From assembly GCA_903876465.1 (NCBI GenBank), contig CAIRAF010000036.1, forward strand, positions 1-13,339: a stretch of 13,339 nucleotides of DNA, given 5' to 3'. How positions within the stretch are numbered: the first letter of the stretch is position 1; every line of letters starts with the position of its first letter. This DNA is from an uncultured bacterium (GTDB taxonomy: Bacteria; Patescibacteriota; Minisyncoccia; Phycocordibacterales; PALSA-1337). Below the pieces are notes generated by a model that was not told the origin of the DNA, ran no database searches, and saw nothing but the letters and a program-made list of their open reading frames with translations. Positions 1 to 6,515 of the stretch are shown here, piece by piece. The translations under genes and the position numbers were made by a program.

Positions 1-1
1 A

Positions 2-1057
2 TATGAAGATGTCATTTATTTTGATCCAGCCTCAACAGACAGACCGATGGCTCTCAATATGCTTGAGTACGATCCACGATTCCCAGAGCAGAAAACCTTC
101 GTGGTCAATGAAATGTTCAGTATTTTCCAAAAACTTTATGGCGCAGTTCCAGAGTCAATGGGTCCAATGTTCGAACAATATTTCCGCAATGCGACAAACC
201 TCGTTATTGAAGATCCAGAATCTGGTTCAACCCTCCTTGATGTCTCACGTGTCATGTCCAATAAGGCTTTTCGAGAATTAAAGATTTCAAAGTGTAAAAA
301 TCCAGTTGTTGTTCAATTCTGGAAAGAAATTGCCGAAAAAGCCGGTGGCGAAGCTTCATTAGCAAATATAGTTCCATATATCACTTCAAAGTTTGATGTC
401 TTTTTGGCTAACGAAATTATGCGACCTATAGTGGCTCAAGAAAAATCTTCATTCAATTTCCGTGAGATTATGGATGAAAAAAAGATTTTGCTCGTCAATC
501 TTTCAAAAGGACGCCTGGGTGATATCAACTCACATCTAATTGGACTTATTCTTGTTGGAAAAATATTGATGGCCGCACTATCGCGAGTCGATTCATTTGG
601 TACAAAGATGAATGACTTCTTCCTATATTTGGATGAATTCCAGAATGTCACCACTGATTCTATTGCTGTTATTTTGTCAGAGGCACGCAAATATCGCCTG
701 TCGCTCACTATCGCTCACCAATTCATTGCTCAACTTGACGATAAGATAAAGAACGCAGTATTCGGTAACGTTGGTTCAATGGCGGTGTATCGTGTAGGCA
801 CAGAAGACGCTGAATTCTTAGTTAAACAGTTCGAGCCAACCTTCACTGTAAAAGACATAATAAATCTAGATAATTTCAATTCATATGTGAAGTTGCTTTC
901 AAACGGTCGACCATCTAAACCATTTAGTATGCACCACATACAACCAGATCAAGGAAATCTCGATCAGGTACCAAAATTAAAGGAATTATCAACACTTATG
1001 TATGGTCGTCCAAGGGCAGAGGTTGAGGCTGAGGTGATGAAGAAGTATCAGAAGTAA
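2..1057 (+). CDS. Type IV secretion/conjugation ATPase, TraG/DUF87 type (5' truncated)
   Basis: This is the C-terminal part of a membrane-associated motor ATPase of the FtsK/HerA-like superfamily that drives DNA or protein transfer through type IV secretion machines. The frame is open from the first base. Fifteen codons before the first in-window Met (47) read as family sequence (YFDPASTDRPMALNML), so the true start and the Walker A loop lie upstream. A Walker B strand, FFLYLDEFQNV, sits at about 614-649 with acidic residues at 632-637. It is followed by the conserved SEARKYRLSLTIAHQ segment and by a GNVGSMAVYRVGTEDAEFL block. The preceding ILLVNLSKGRLG motif is also typical. The next gene starts 9 nt after the stop, which suggests one transcript with the downstream unknown and coiled-coil genes. 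Family is confident; the exact role (coupling protein versus other secretion ATPase) is not, because the N-terminal half is missing. Confidence 0.85.
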   Translation, partial: YEDVIYFDPASTDRPMALNMLEYDPRFPEQKTFVVNEMFSIFQKLYGAVPESMGPMFEQYFRNATNLVIEDPESGSTLLDVSRVMSNKAFRELKISKCKNPVVVQFWKEIAEKAGGEASLANIVPYITSKFDVFLANEIMRPIVAQEKSSFNFREIMDEKKILLVNLSKGRLGDINSHLIGLILVGKILMAALSRVDSFGTKMNDFFLYLDEFQNVTTDSIAVILSEARKYRLSLTIAHQFIAQLDDKIKNAVFGNVGSMAVYRVGTEDAEFLVKQFEPTFTVKDIINLDNFNSYVKLLSNGRPSKPFSMHHIQPDQGNLDQVPKLKELSTLMYGRPRAEVEAEVMKKYQK

Positions 1058-1066
1058 TATATTTAA

Positions 1067-2704
1067 ATGAAAAAACTTGAAGATAACGAATTAGTCGATC
1101 AAATTCCGCCACCGCCAGCGGATTATCTTGAAAATGATTTACGTTATAAGGATTTAATTCAAGATTCCAGTAGGGATTATCTTAGAACTCACGATTCAGA
1201 TTTTTTGAGGCGTGAAGGGTATTCTTGGGATGATAAGAATAACCTCTTAGACAAAGATGGAAAAGTAGATTCGATTCCAAGTACACTTATTGGTTCTGCA
1301 GGATGGGGACAGGTTGAAAAAAAAGCACATGATGAATTCTCTGAACGACATGGAAATGATTTGGGTATATATAAACAGCGGGAAAAGGTTAGAGTCTATG
1401 AAGACCCTAAAGACGATCCGGCATATAAAGAAGTTGAAAAACAAATTACCATAAGATCAAATCTTAGTAGTCAGCAGAATCCACAGTTGTGGCCAAATTT
1501 ATCGAGAGATGATTATGAGCGTCTGGCGATTAGAAACAGGGCATTGGCCACTGAAGCTTTTTGGGGAAAATTTGCTTCGGAATACCCAGAAAAAACAGCC
1601 GCCTATTCTTCTGGCAATGAGTTTTTATCCAAAGTTGTATTTCAAAAAGAAGAACAAAAAAGGAAATGGGCCGAACGGGATCTTGAAAAAAAGGAAATTC
1701 GTAAACAAGAAGATGAATCTCGTAAACAAGAAGTACTGCAGTCATTAGGTGTTAAGAGTGTTGAAGCTGATTCGATTCCAGATGTCAGAAAATTTCATGA
1801 TGCAGAATTCATAACAAACGGAGAAGAAAAAATATATCGAGATGCTTGGGATGATCCAGAAGTTAAGGTGGTAGAAAAATTAATTGCCTCTGAAATAAAT
1901 CATCGAATTAATTCAAGTGATGGTGTTCACGAAAACCTTGCAGATGATTATGCAAAACTTGCAGAAGATGTTCGTCGTGGAAAATGGGCTGCTTTTGTTG
2001 AGCAATATCCCACAAAATCAGAAGCCTATAGAGAATGGAATAAAGGAATTCGTGATATTCTGGAGCCAAAAACTGAAGCTGTTCCAATTAATATTGATTC
2101 TCGTGCTGTGGAAAAGCCTAAAATAAACAAAGAATCATTGTCTACAGAAGATATTGTCACTGAATATCTTGCATATCAAGATATACCTGCTTCTGCAGAC
2201 GAAAAGAAAGCTATGCTTGAATATTCTTTGAAGCCAGAAAGCCCTGGTATGAAGTACGCTGAGTCATTACAGGAAATTCTTGAAGTTTCACCCAAAGAAC
2301 AAATCGAAGGCGTAGCGTCGCATATGGTAACTGAAGCAAAAGGTATTTTGAATAAGTATGGTATACGTGGCAGTAATTATTTGAAGAGTAAAACATGGGC
2401 TATGTGGGATATTGGAAAACAATATCATTATTTTACACATCCAGACGAGACTGACAAAAAATATTCAATAGCAAATCCGCTCAAATCCCATGAGAAAATT
2501 CAGGAAATGATTGATAGGCAGGTTGGTTGGGAGGTCTATCGTATGAAAAAAGAGAATTTTGCAGATAAATTCAAAAAACATCAGTTATATGCAAGACTTC
2601 AAGAGTTATTGAGAAGAGTTCCTAAAAACAGTAATGGTAGTTTGAGCTCAAAAGATTTGGCAGAGCTTGGTTCTGTGATACGTAAGATCGTTGAGGAGAA
2701 ATAA
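1067..2704 (+). CDS. Hypothetical charged protein with an internal duplication
   Basis: I do not recognise this 545-aa protein. It is soluble-looking, rich in Glu, Lys and Asp, with no signal peptide or membrane segment. It opens with a proline run (residues 13-17). Residues about 110-190 and 256-332 are diverged copies of one module: VYEDPKDDPAYKEVEK matches IYRDAWDDPEVKVVEK, DDYERLA matches DDYAKLA, and WGKFASEYPEKTAAY matches WAAFVEQYPTKSEAY. A Lys/Glu/Arg-rich, probably coiled-coil stretch (about 191-224) separates the copies. Residues about 355-545 form a different region with a basic, helical C-terminus. The start is 9 nt after the secretion ATPase stop, with only a weak purine stretch as ribosome site. 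Position between the ATPase and a coiled-coil gene suggests a lineage-specific accessory or substrate of the secretion system; this is inference from context. Confidence 0.8.
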   Translation: MKKLEDNELVDQIPPPPADYLENDLRYKDLIQDSSRDYLRTHDSDFLRREGYSWDDKNNLLDKDGKVDSIPSTLIGSAGWGQVEKKAHDEFSERHGNDLGIYKQREKVRVYEDPKDDPAYKEVEKQITIRSNLSSQQNPQLWPNLSRDDYERLAIRNRALATEAFWGKFASEYPEKTAAYSSGNEFLSKVVFQKEEQKRKWAERDLEKKEIRKQEDESRKQEVLQSLGVKSVEADSIPDVRKFHDAEFITNGEEKIYRDAWDDPEVKVVEKLIASEINHRINSSDGVHENLADDYAKLAEDVRRGKWAAFVEQYPTKSEAYREWNKGIRDILEPKTEAVPINIDSRAVEKPKINKESLSTEDIVTEYLAYQDIPASADEKKAMLEYSLKPESPGMKYAESLQEILEVSPKEQIEGVASHMVTEAKGILNKYGIRGSNYLKSKTWAMWDIGKQYHYFTHPDETDKKYSIANPLKSHEKIQEMIDRQVGWEVYRMKKENFADKFKKHQLYARLQELLRRVPKNSNGSLSSKDLAELGSVIRKIVEEK

Positions 2705-2725
2705 ATTACACGTTAATATAAATCC

Positions 2726-3085
2726 ATGTATAACTCACAAAATGTCACACAAGCCCTAGAGGCACTAAGAGCAGAGATAGCTAATGAAGGTCGCGATCTT
2801 GCTCAAAAGGAAGCAGATCTGAAAGCTTCTACACTCGAAAAGCAAAATATTGATAATTTGTTAAAAACTGAAGTACCAGAGCTGAATAAGGAAGAGGCTG
2901 AAGTAAAAAAGTTAAAAGAAGAAATTGAACATGCTAAACGTAAACTTCCAGAAATAGAATCAAAACATCGTCGATTGGCTGAAGAAGTCACACAGATACG
3001 ATTGGCACAAAGTCGAAAGAATGTCGAACTTCAAAAGACACAAAGAGATTACGCTGAAATGTTGAGAAAGTCTGGAAAAAAATAA
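2726..3085 (+). CDS. Small coiled-coil protein
   Basis: This 119-aa protein is almost entirely heptad-like helix from about residue 8 to 115, with repeated Leu, Glu and Lys (for example EEAEVKKLKEEIEHAKRKL) and no Cys, Trp or membrane segment. It could be a structural or scaffolding partner of the preceding gene. No enzymatic motif is visible, and similarity to other coiled coils would be compositional. It starts 21 nt after the upstream stop; the stretch between holds only a weak -10-like TAATAT (2714-2719) and no Shine-Dalgarno. Its stop is separated by a single base from the Nudix start (TAATATG), so the two genes are almost certainly co-translated from one mRNA. The gene call is firm because of the packing and the long frame; the function is unknown. 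Confidence 0.75.
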   Translation: MYNSQNVTQALEALRAEIANEGRDLAQKEADLKASTLEKQNIDNLLKTEVPELNKEEAEVKKLKEEIEHAKRKLPEIESKHRRLAEEVTQIRLAQSRKNVELQKTQRDYAEMLRKSGKK

Positions 3086-3086
3086 T

Positions 3087-3599
3087 ATGCGCGATACCAC
3101 ACTCCTTTTTCTTATAAAAAAATCAGGTGCTAAAAACGGTCTTGGTCAGATAACCGACATTTGTCTTGCTATGAAGAAGCGGGGATTTGGCATGGGAAGA
3201 TGGAATGGTTCAGGTGGTAAATGTAATATTGGTGAATCGATAGAGGATGCGACTATTCGTGAGACCAAAGAAGAAATAGGTGTGAATATTTCAGCTGATA
3301 ATAATTATGCTGATTTACATAAAGTAGCAGAGCTGACATTTATTTTTGCCAATAAATCTGAATGGGATCAATTGGTTCATGTCTACTTTGCCGAAAAATG
3401 GGACGGTGAGCCTATTGAAAGTGAAGAGATGCGACCGGTATGGTTCAAAATTAAAGATATTCCTTTCAAAGAAATGTGGCCAGATGATCCTTTTTGGTTA
3501 CCAAAGGTTATTGATGGAAATATGGTTAAAGCAAAATTTAGGTTTGGTAATGGTGATGCTATTCTGGAGCAAAAGGTGGAGGTGGTAGATAAGCTATAA
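3087..3599 (+). CDS. MTH1-like Nudix hydrolase (probable 8-oxo-dGTP diphosphatase)
   Basis: Nudix proteins of the MTH1/NUDT1 branch hydrolyse oxidised purine nucleoside triphosphates such as 8-oxo-dGTP to the monophosphate, cleaning the dNTP pool. The Nudix box is complete: G44, E50, R58, E59, E62, E63, G65. Position 60 is Thr, where an aliphatic residue is usual. The MTH1 substrate pocket is conserved by eye against human MTH1: Thr5, Lys30, Asn40 (GRWNG), Phe85 and Phe87, Trp131, and Asp133/Asp134 (MWPDDPFW). The segment EMRPVWF is also shared. At 170 aa it is slightly longer than human MTH1 (156), mainly through an insertion near residues 68-76. It begins one base after the coiled-coil stop and is the last gene before the promoter at 3617. 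Family assignment is strong; substrate preference is inferred from the pocket residues. Confidence 0.9.
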   Translation: MRDTTLLFLIKKSGAKNGLGQITDICLAMKKRGFGMGRWNGSGGKCNIGESIEDATIRETKEEIGVNISADNNYADLHKVAELTFIFANKSEWDQLVHVYFAEKWDGEPIESEEMRPVWFKIKDIPFKEMWPDDPFWLPKVIDGNMVKAKFRFGNGDAILEQKVEVVDKL

Positions 3600-3616
3600 A
3601 CCTTGAGTCTTACATG

Positions 3617-3625
3617 TGGTAAAAT
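3617..3625 (+). promoter_or_regulatory. Extended -10 promoter giving a probable leaderless mRNA
   Basis: TGG followed by TAAAAT (hexamer 3620-3625) is a good extended -10 element. The usual start distance puts +1 on or next to A3632, the first base of the dehydrogenase ATG, which would make the mRNA leaderless. No convincing -35 is seen at 16-18 bp, which extended -10 promoters can tolerate. No Shine-Dalgarno lies upstream of the ATG. The hexamer sits in the loop of a perfect 7-bp inverted repeat (CATGTGG 3613-3619, CCACATG 3628-3634) that includes the start codon. Confidence 0.6.
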
Positions 3626-3631
3626 AGCCAC

Positions 3632-4603
3632 ATGACTAAAACAATCTTTGTAACTCGACAAATCCCAGAAGTGGGTATTTCTATGCTTCGAAATAAGGGG
3701 TATGTTGTGGATGTGCGTGAGAAGTCATCAATTCCAAACCAGAAGGAGCTTATAAAGGTATTAAAGGCAAAGCCTTACGACGCGGTCGTAACTCTTTTGA
3801 CAGATAAAGTCGACAATCAATTATTTGACGCTGTCCCAACAGCTAAAATTTTTGCTAATTACGCTACTGGTTTTGATAATATAAATTTGGAGGAAGCAAA
3901 GCAAAAGGGAATTGCGATTACGAATGCTCCTGCTGTTTCAACTTCGGAAGCTGTTGCAGAGCACACATTCGCACTTATGCTTTCACTTGCTGCACGTATC
4001 GTTGAAGCGGATGAATTTGTTCGTCGTGGAAAGTATATTGGTTGGGACCCGATGAATTTTATCGGCACAGATATTCTCGGTAAAACTTTGGGACTCATTG
4101 GTGCTGGACGTATTGGTGCTCAGGTTGCTCATTATGCTTCAGGTTTTGGTTTGAAAGTAATTTATACCGACCTAAAGAGAAACGAACAAATAGAAAAGGA
4201 GTCAGGTGCAGTTTATTATTCAACTCCTGAAGAAATATTGAAATTAGCCGACATTGTTAGTCTGCATGTTCCACTTATGGATTCAACGAAGCACCTGATA
4301 AATAAAGAACGATTAGCAATGATGAAAAAAACGGCATTCTTGGTCAATACCGCTCGCGGTCCAATAATCGATGAAGTTGCTTTGGTTGAAGCTTTGCAAA
4401 ATAAAGTTATTGCAGGTGCAGGACTTGATGTCTTTGAATTTGAACCGAAACTTTCAAAGGGATTGGCAAAATTAGATAATGTCATACTTACTCCACACAT
4501 AGCTTCTGCGAGTGATACTGCACGAAATGAGATGTCGACACTTGTCGCACAAAATATTATTGATTTTTTTGAAGGAAAAGTTCCGGCAAATAAGGTTAAT
4601 TAA
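3632..4603 (+). CDS. D-2-hydroxyacid dehydrogenase (NAD-dependent)
   Basis: The protein interconverts 2-keto acids (glyoxylate, hydroxypyruvate, pyruvate or similar) and D-2-hydroxy acids using a nicotinamide cofactor in the cytosol. At 323 aa it has the normal length of the glyoxylate/hydroxypyruvate reductase group. The Rossmann loop is GAGRIG (157-162), followed by an acidic Asp180 at the end of the second strand, which favours NAD over NADP. The catalytic triad can be read: Arg242 in NTARG, Glu271 in DVFEFEP, His289 in TPHIAS. The helix before the Rossmann domain, TSEAVAEHTFALML, is also typical. The start is set by the extended -10 immediately upstream. The stop overlaps the next start by one base (TAATG), implying coupling with the pyruvate-kinase-like gene. 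The exact substrate cannot be told; a D-lactate role is possible given that neighbour. Confidence 0.9.
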   Translation: MTKTIFVTRQIPEVGISMLRNKGYVVDVREKSSIPNQKELIKVLKAKPYDAVVTLLTDKVDNQLFDAVPTAKIFANYATGFDNINLEEAKQKGIAITNAPAVSTSEAVAEHTFALMLSLAARIVEADEFVRRGKYIGWDPMNFIGTDILGKTLGLIGAGRIGAQVAHYASGFGLKVIYTDLKRNEQIEKESGAVYYSTPEEILKLADIVSLHVPLMDSTKHLINKERLAMMKKTAFLVNTARGPIIDEVALVEALQNKVIAGAGLDVFEFEPKLSKGLAKLDNVILTPHIASASDTARNEMSTLVAQNIIDFFEGKVPANKVN

Positions 4604-5454
4604 TGTCCAATAAAACAATGAATAATGATCAAGAAAAAAAATCCCGTTCTCGTGCCCAAATAGTCGCAACTCTTGGTCCTGCCTCTAATTCTGGAGAAGA
4701 AATCTGCGCGCTAGCAAAGGCTGGCATGGATGTGGCACGTCTCAATTTTTCTTGGGGGACATTTGAAGAACATAGACAGCAAATTGAACATATACGTTTT
4801 GCAGAACAATGTTTCGGACATCCAATAGTCATTATTCAGGATGTCCCAGGGCCACGTATCCAGAAAATGGTTGGTCATACGTATAATCACGATATAGTTA
4901 AAGCTCTTACTGATCATGATCGTGAATGTATTTTATTTGGTATTGAGCAGAAAGTCGATTATGTCGCTCTATCATTCGTTGGAAATGCAGAAGATGTTGA
5001 GGAGTGCAGAGTTTTTATTAAAGAAAAAGGAGGAAAACAACAAATTATTGCCAAGATTGAACGCCAAGTGGCACTGGATAATCTTGAAGAAATAATCTCA
5101 CGTGCAGATGCGCTTATGGTTGCTCGTGGTGACCTTGGTGAAGAAATTCCGCTTGAAAAAATTCCTTTTGTTCAAGCCGATATTATTGCTCGAGCAAATA
5201 AAGTTGGAAAGCCGGTCATCGTTGCAACTCAAATGATGCTTTCAATGACTAATAGTCCAACACCAACACGCGCTGAAGTGACTGATGTTGAAACAGCCGA
5301 CATGGAAGGTGCTGATGCTGTTATGTTGTCAGAAGAAAGTGCAAAAGGAAAATATCCTGTTGAAGCTGTGACTATGATGGAAAAAATTCTGATTGAAGCC
5401 GAAAAACACATCTCTACTGATCGTTCATTTAATCCACTGAAGAAGTTGATATGA
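4603..5454 (+). CDS. Pyruvate-kinase-like protein lacking B and C domains
   Basis: Pyruvate kinase converts PEP and ADP to pyruvate and ATP. This 283-aa protein is only the (beta/alpha)8 A domain; typical bacterial enzymes have about 470 residues. The N-terminal strand QIVATLGPAS joins ARLNFSWG (45-52) and DVPGPRIQ (80-87), then skips the roughly 95-residue B domain that forms the nucleotide lid. It resumes at LFGIEQKVDYVALSF. Retained catalytic positions are Arg46, Asn48, Ser50, Asp80, Lys151, Glu153, Asp177 (ARGDLG) and Thr209 (ATQM). Changed positions are Trp51 for the His of NFSHG, Val81 for Thr, and Gln87 for the Arg of GPxIR. The C-terminal allosteric domain is absent after residue about 270. 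The frame is intact and overlaps both neighbours, so it is a maintained gene. Ordinary kinase activity is doubtful; a PEP/oxaloacetate-related or binding role is possible. A second start at codon 6 exists. Confidence 0.85.
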   Translation: MSNKTMNNDQEKKSRSRAQIVATLGPASNSGEEICALAKAGMDVARLNFSWGTFEEHRQQIEHIRFAEQCFGHPIVIIQDVPGPRIQKMVGHTYNHDIVKALTDHDRECILFGIEQKVDYVALSFVGNAEDVEECRVFIKEKGGKQQIIAKIERQVALDNLEEIISRADALMVARGDLGEEIPLEKIPFVQADIIARANKVGKPVIVATQMMLSMTNSPTPTRAEVTDVETADMEGADAVMLSEESAKGKYPVEAVTMMEKILIEAEKHISTDRSFNPLKKLI

Positions 5455-6083
5455 GCAAAGCGTCGATCAATATAATTATTTTTATTGTAGCTTGTGTTGT
5501 CTTGTACTATATTGGTCAACAATTAATTTCTGATAGAAAAGTTCCGACGCTTGGTGAATTTTTGGCAAGTTCTACACAGTCGGATGTTAATGCAACTTCA
5601 ACCAAATCATCGTTTACAACATTCCTAGAAGCGGCCGCGTCTTCTACTACTTTTTTTCAAAATAATTCTTCAAATCAAAAGAGCGTGTCAAAATTACCAA
5701 GTGATACATTTTTTAATTTGCCATCAACATCTGTCATAACCTCAAAGGGAAGTGTAAAAGTCTTTATTGCAAACAATGATATTTCTCGTGATCAAGGATT
5801 GAGCGATATTAAATCATTGCCAGATGGGGAAGGTGCACTATTTGTTTTTGATAATCCTGGAAAATATGGATTTTGGATGAAAGATATGAATTTTCCATTG
5901 GATCTTATATGGATTGATAGTAATAAAAATATTGTTGGTGTGACTAAAAATGCTTTACCTAGTTCATATCCATTTGTCTTTATGCCACCACGCGATGTTT
6001 TATATGTTATTGAGATGAATGCCGGTTCAGTAGCCTCTTTTGGTCTGACAACAGGTACATTCTTGAAGTTTTCTTTGCCATAA
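5451..6083 (+). CDS. Membrane-anchored DUF192 protein
   Basis: A single N-terminal hydrophobic helix (about residues 6-22) is followed by a Ser/Thr/Asn-rich linker (about 40-98) and a DUF192 domain (about 101-210). The domain is identified by RDQGLSDIKSLPDGEGALFV, then FWMKDMNFPLDLIWID (141-156) and a C-terminal segment ending in TGTFLKFSLP. DUF192 proteins are small, usually exported beta-rich domains of unknown biochemical function, so this one is expected outside the membrane. No lipobox Cys is present, so it is more likely anchored by its signal helix than a lipoprotein. The start overlaps the previous gene by four bases (ATGA), giving a translationally coupled three-gene set with the dehydrogenase and the kinase-like protein. 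What links these three functions is not evident. Confidence 0.85.
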   Translation: MSKASINIIIFIVACVVLYYIGQQLISDRKVPTLGEFLASSTQSDVNATSTKSSFTTFLEAAASSTTFFQNNSSNQKSVSKLPSDTFFNLPSTSVITSKGSVKVFIANNDISRDQGLSDIKSLPDGEGALFVFDNPGKYGFWMKDMNFPLDLIWIDSNKNIVGVTKNALPSSYPFVFMPPRDVLYVIEMNAGSVASFGLTTGTFLKFSLP

Positions 6084-6129
6084 AAATATTTCCCACCAAA
6101 AACTTTTAATTGATGGAATTTATACCAAC

Positions 6130-6138
6130 TGTGGATAA
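6130..6138 (-). promoter_or_regulatory. Consensus DnaA box
   Basis: TGTGGATAA is the exact complement of the strong DnaA box TTATCCACA. A one-mismatch copy in the other orientation, TTAACCACA, lies at 6206-6214. DnaA boxes are known upstream of E. coli nrdAB, so a link to ribonucleotide reductase control is conceivable, but this site is about 380 bp from the nrdJ start. Two boxes are too few to call an origin. Confidence 0.4.
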
Positions 6139-6217
6139 CTTTTTAGATGGGCAGGGGAGTTTTGATGCTTTTTTGGGAATTTATTTCTTTCATAAGCCCT
6201 AAAATTTAACCACACTA

Positions 6218-6242
6218 TTTTACATCTCGAATATTTGTAAAA
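6218..6242. promoter_or_regulatory. Palindrome 1 upstream of nrdJ (possible operator)
   Basis: Perfect 7-bp arms TTTTACA and TGTAAAA are separated by 11 bp. The half-site recurs in the second palindrome 125 bp downstream (centre to centre). It could bind a dimeric regulator or be a chance feature of AT-rich DNA. Confidence 0.3.
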
Positions 6243-6346
6243 ATGTATGTCTATAAAACATTGGAAACGCTTTTCATTATGACAAAGCATCTTCACATAT
6301 GATAATTTTGTGTCTTAAACTTCCCCTTTCATTCTTCCCTGTTATT

Positions 6347-6363
6347 TTGTAAAATTATTACAA
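6347..6363. promoter_or_regulatory. Palindrome 2 upstream of nrdJ (possible operator)
   Basis: TTGTAAAATTATTACAA is symmetrical at 14 of 16 positions around its centre (6-bp arms, 5-bp spacer). It lies about 54 bp upstream of the likely -10 of nrdJ, a plausible place for a regulator. Confidence 0.35.
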
Positions 6364-6416
6364 TCGTATTCTGAAAAAAATGTCACAAAACTCTTCCACT
6401 CTGTATAGGCTTAAGG

Positions 6417-6422
6417 TACAAT
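6417..6422 (+). promoter_or_regulatory. Possible -10 element for nrdJ
   Basis: TACAAT matches the -10 consensus at five of six positions. No good -35 is found at 16-18 bp and there is no TG extension, so the call is tentative. It would give a leader of about 87 nt carrying the hairpin at 6481-6505. Confidence 0.3.
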
Positions 6423-6480
6423 AGATACAAAGATAGCAGTTCGAGTACAAATTAATTTATTAAAAATATTAACGCACCGA

Positions 6481-6505
6481 GCGTAGCATTTGCAGTTTGC
6501 TACGC
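6481..6505 (+). promoter_or_regulatory. Perfect 8-bp hairpin just before the nrdJ start codon
   Basis: GCGTAGCA (6481-6488) and TGCTACGC (6498-6505) are exact complements around a 9-nt loop. The stem is GC-rich in an AT-rich leader and ends 10 nt before the ATG, with no T-run and no Shine-Dalgarno between. It is therefore a candidate translational control or mRNA-stabilising element, not a terminator. Confidence 0.5.
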
Positions 6506-6515
6506 CAACCATTTT

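Larger units (their letters stand above)
6084..6515. other. 432-bp AT-rich intergenic region upstream of nrdJ
   Basis: No credible ORF lies here. The stretch contains a consensus DnaA box, two palindromes with a shared half-site, a weak -10 and a hairpin directly before the nrdJ start; each is listed separately. I see no clear terminator after the DUF192 gene: T-runs near 6139 and 6173 have no GC stem before them. No cobalamin riboswitch signature and no convincing tandem NrdR boxes were found. Confidence 0.6.

Noticed and set aside
6212..6313. NrdR-like boxes upstream of nrdJ (ACACTAT near 6212, TTTTGTGT near 6306)
   Set aside because: Each matches only about 10 of 16 consensus positions and they are far apart, unlike normal tandem NrdR boxes.
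6084..6515. Cobalamin riboswitch or replication origin in the nrdJ leader
   Set aside because: No B12-box-like sequence is seen, and one perfect plus one imperfect DnaA box without dnaA or dnaN nearby is too little for an origin.
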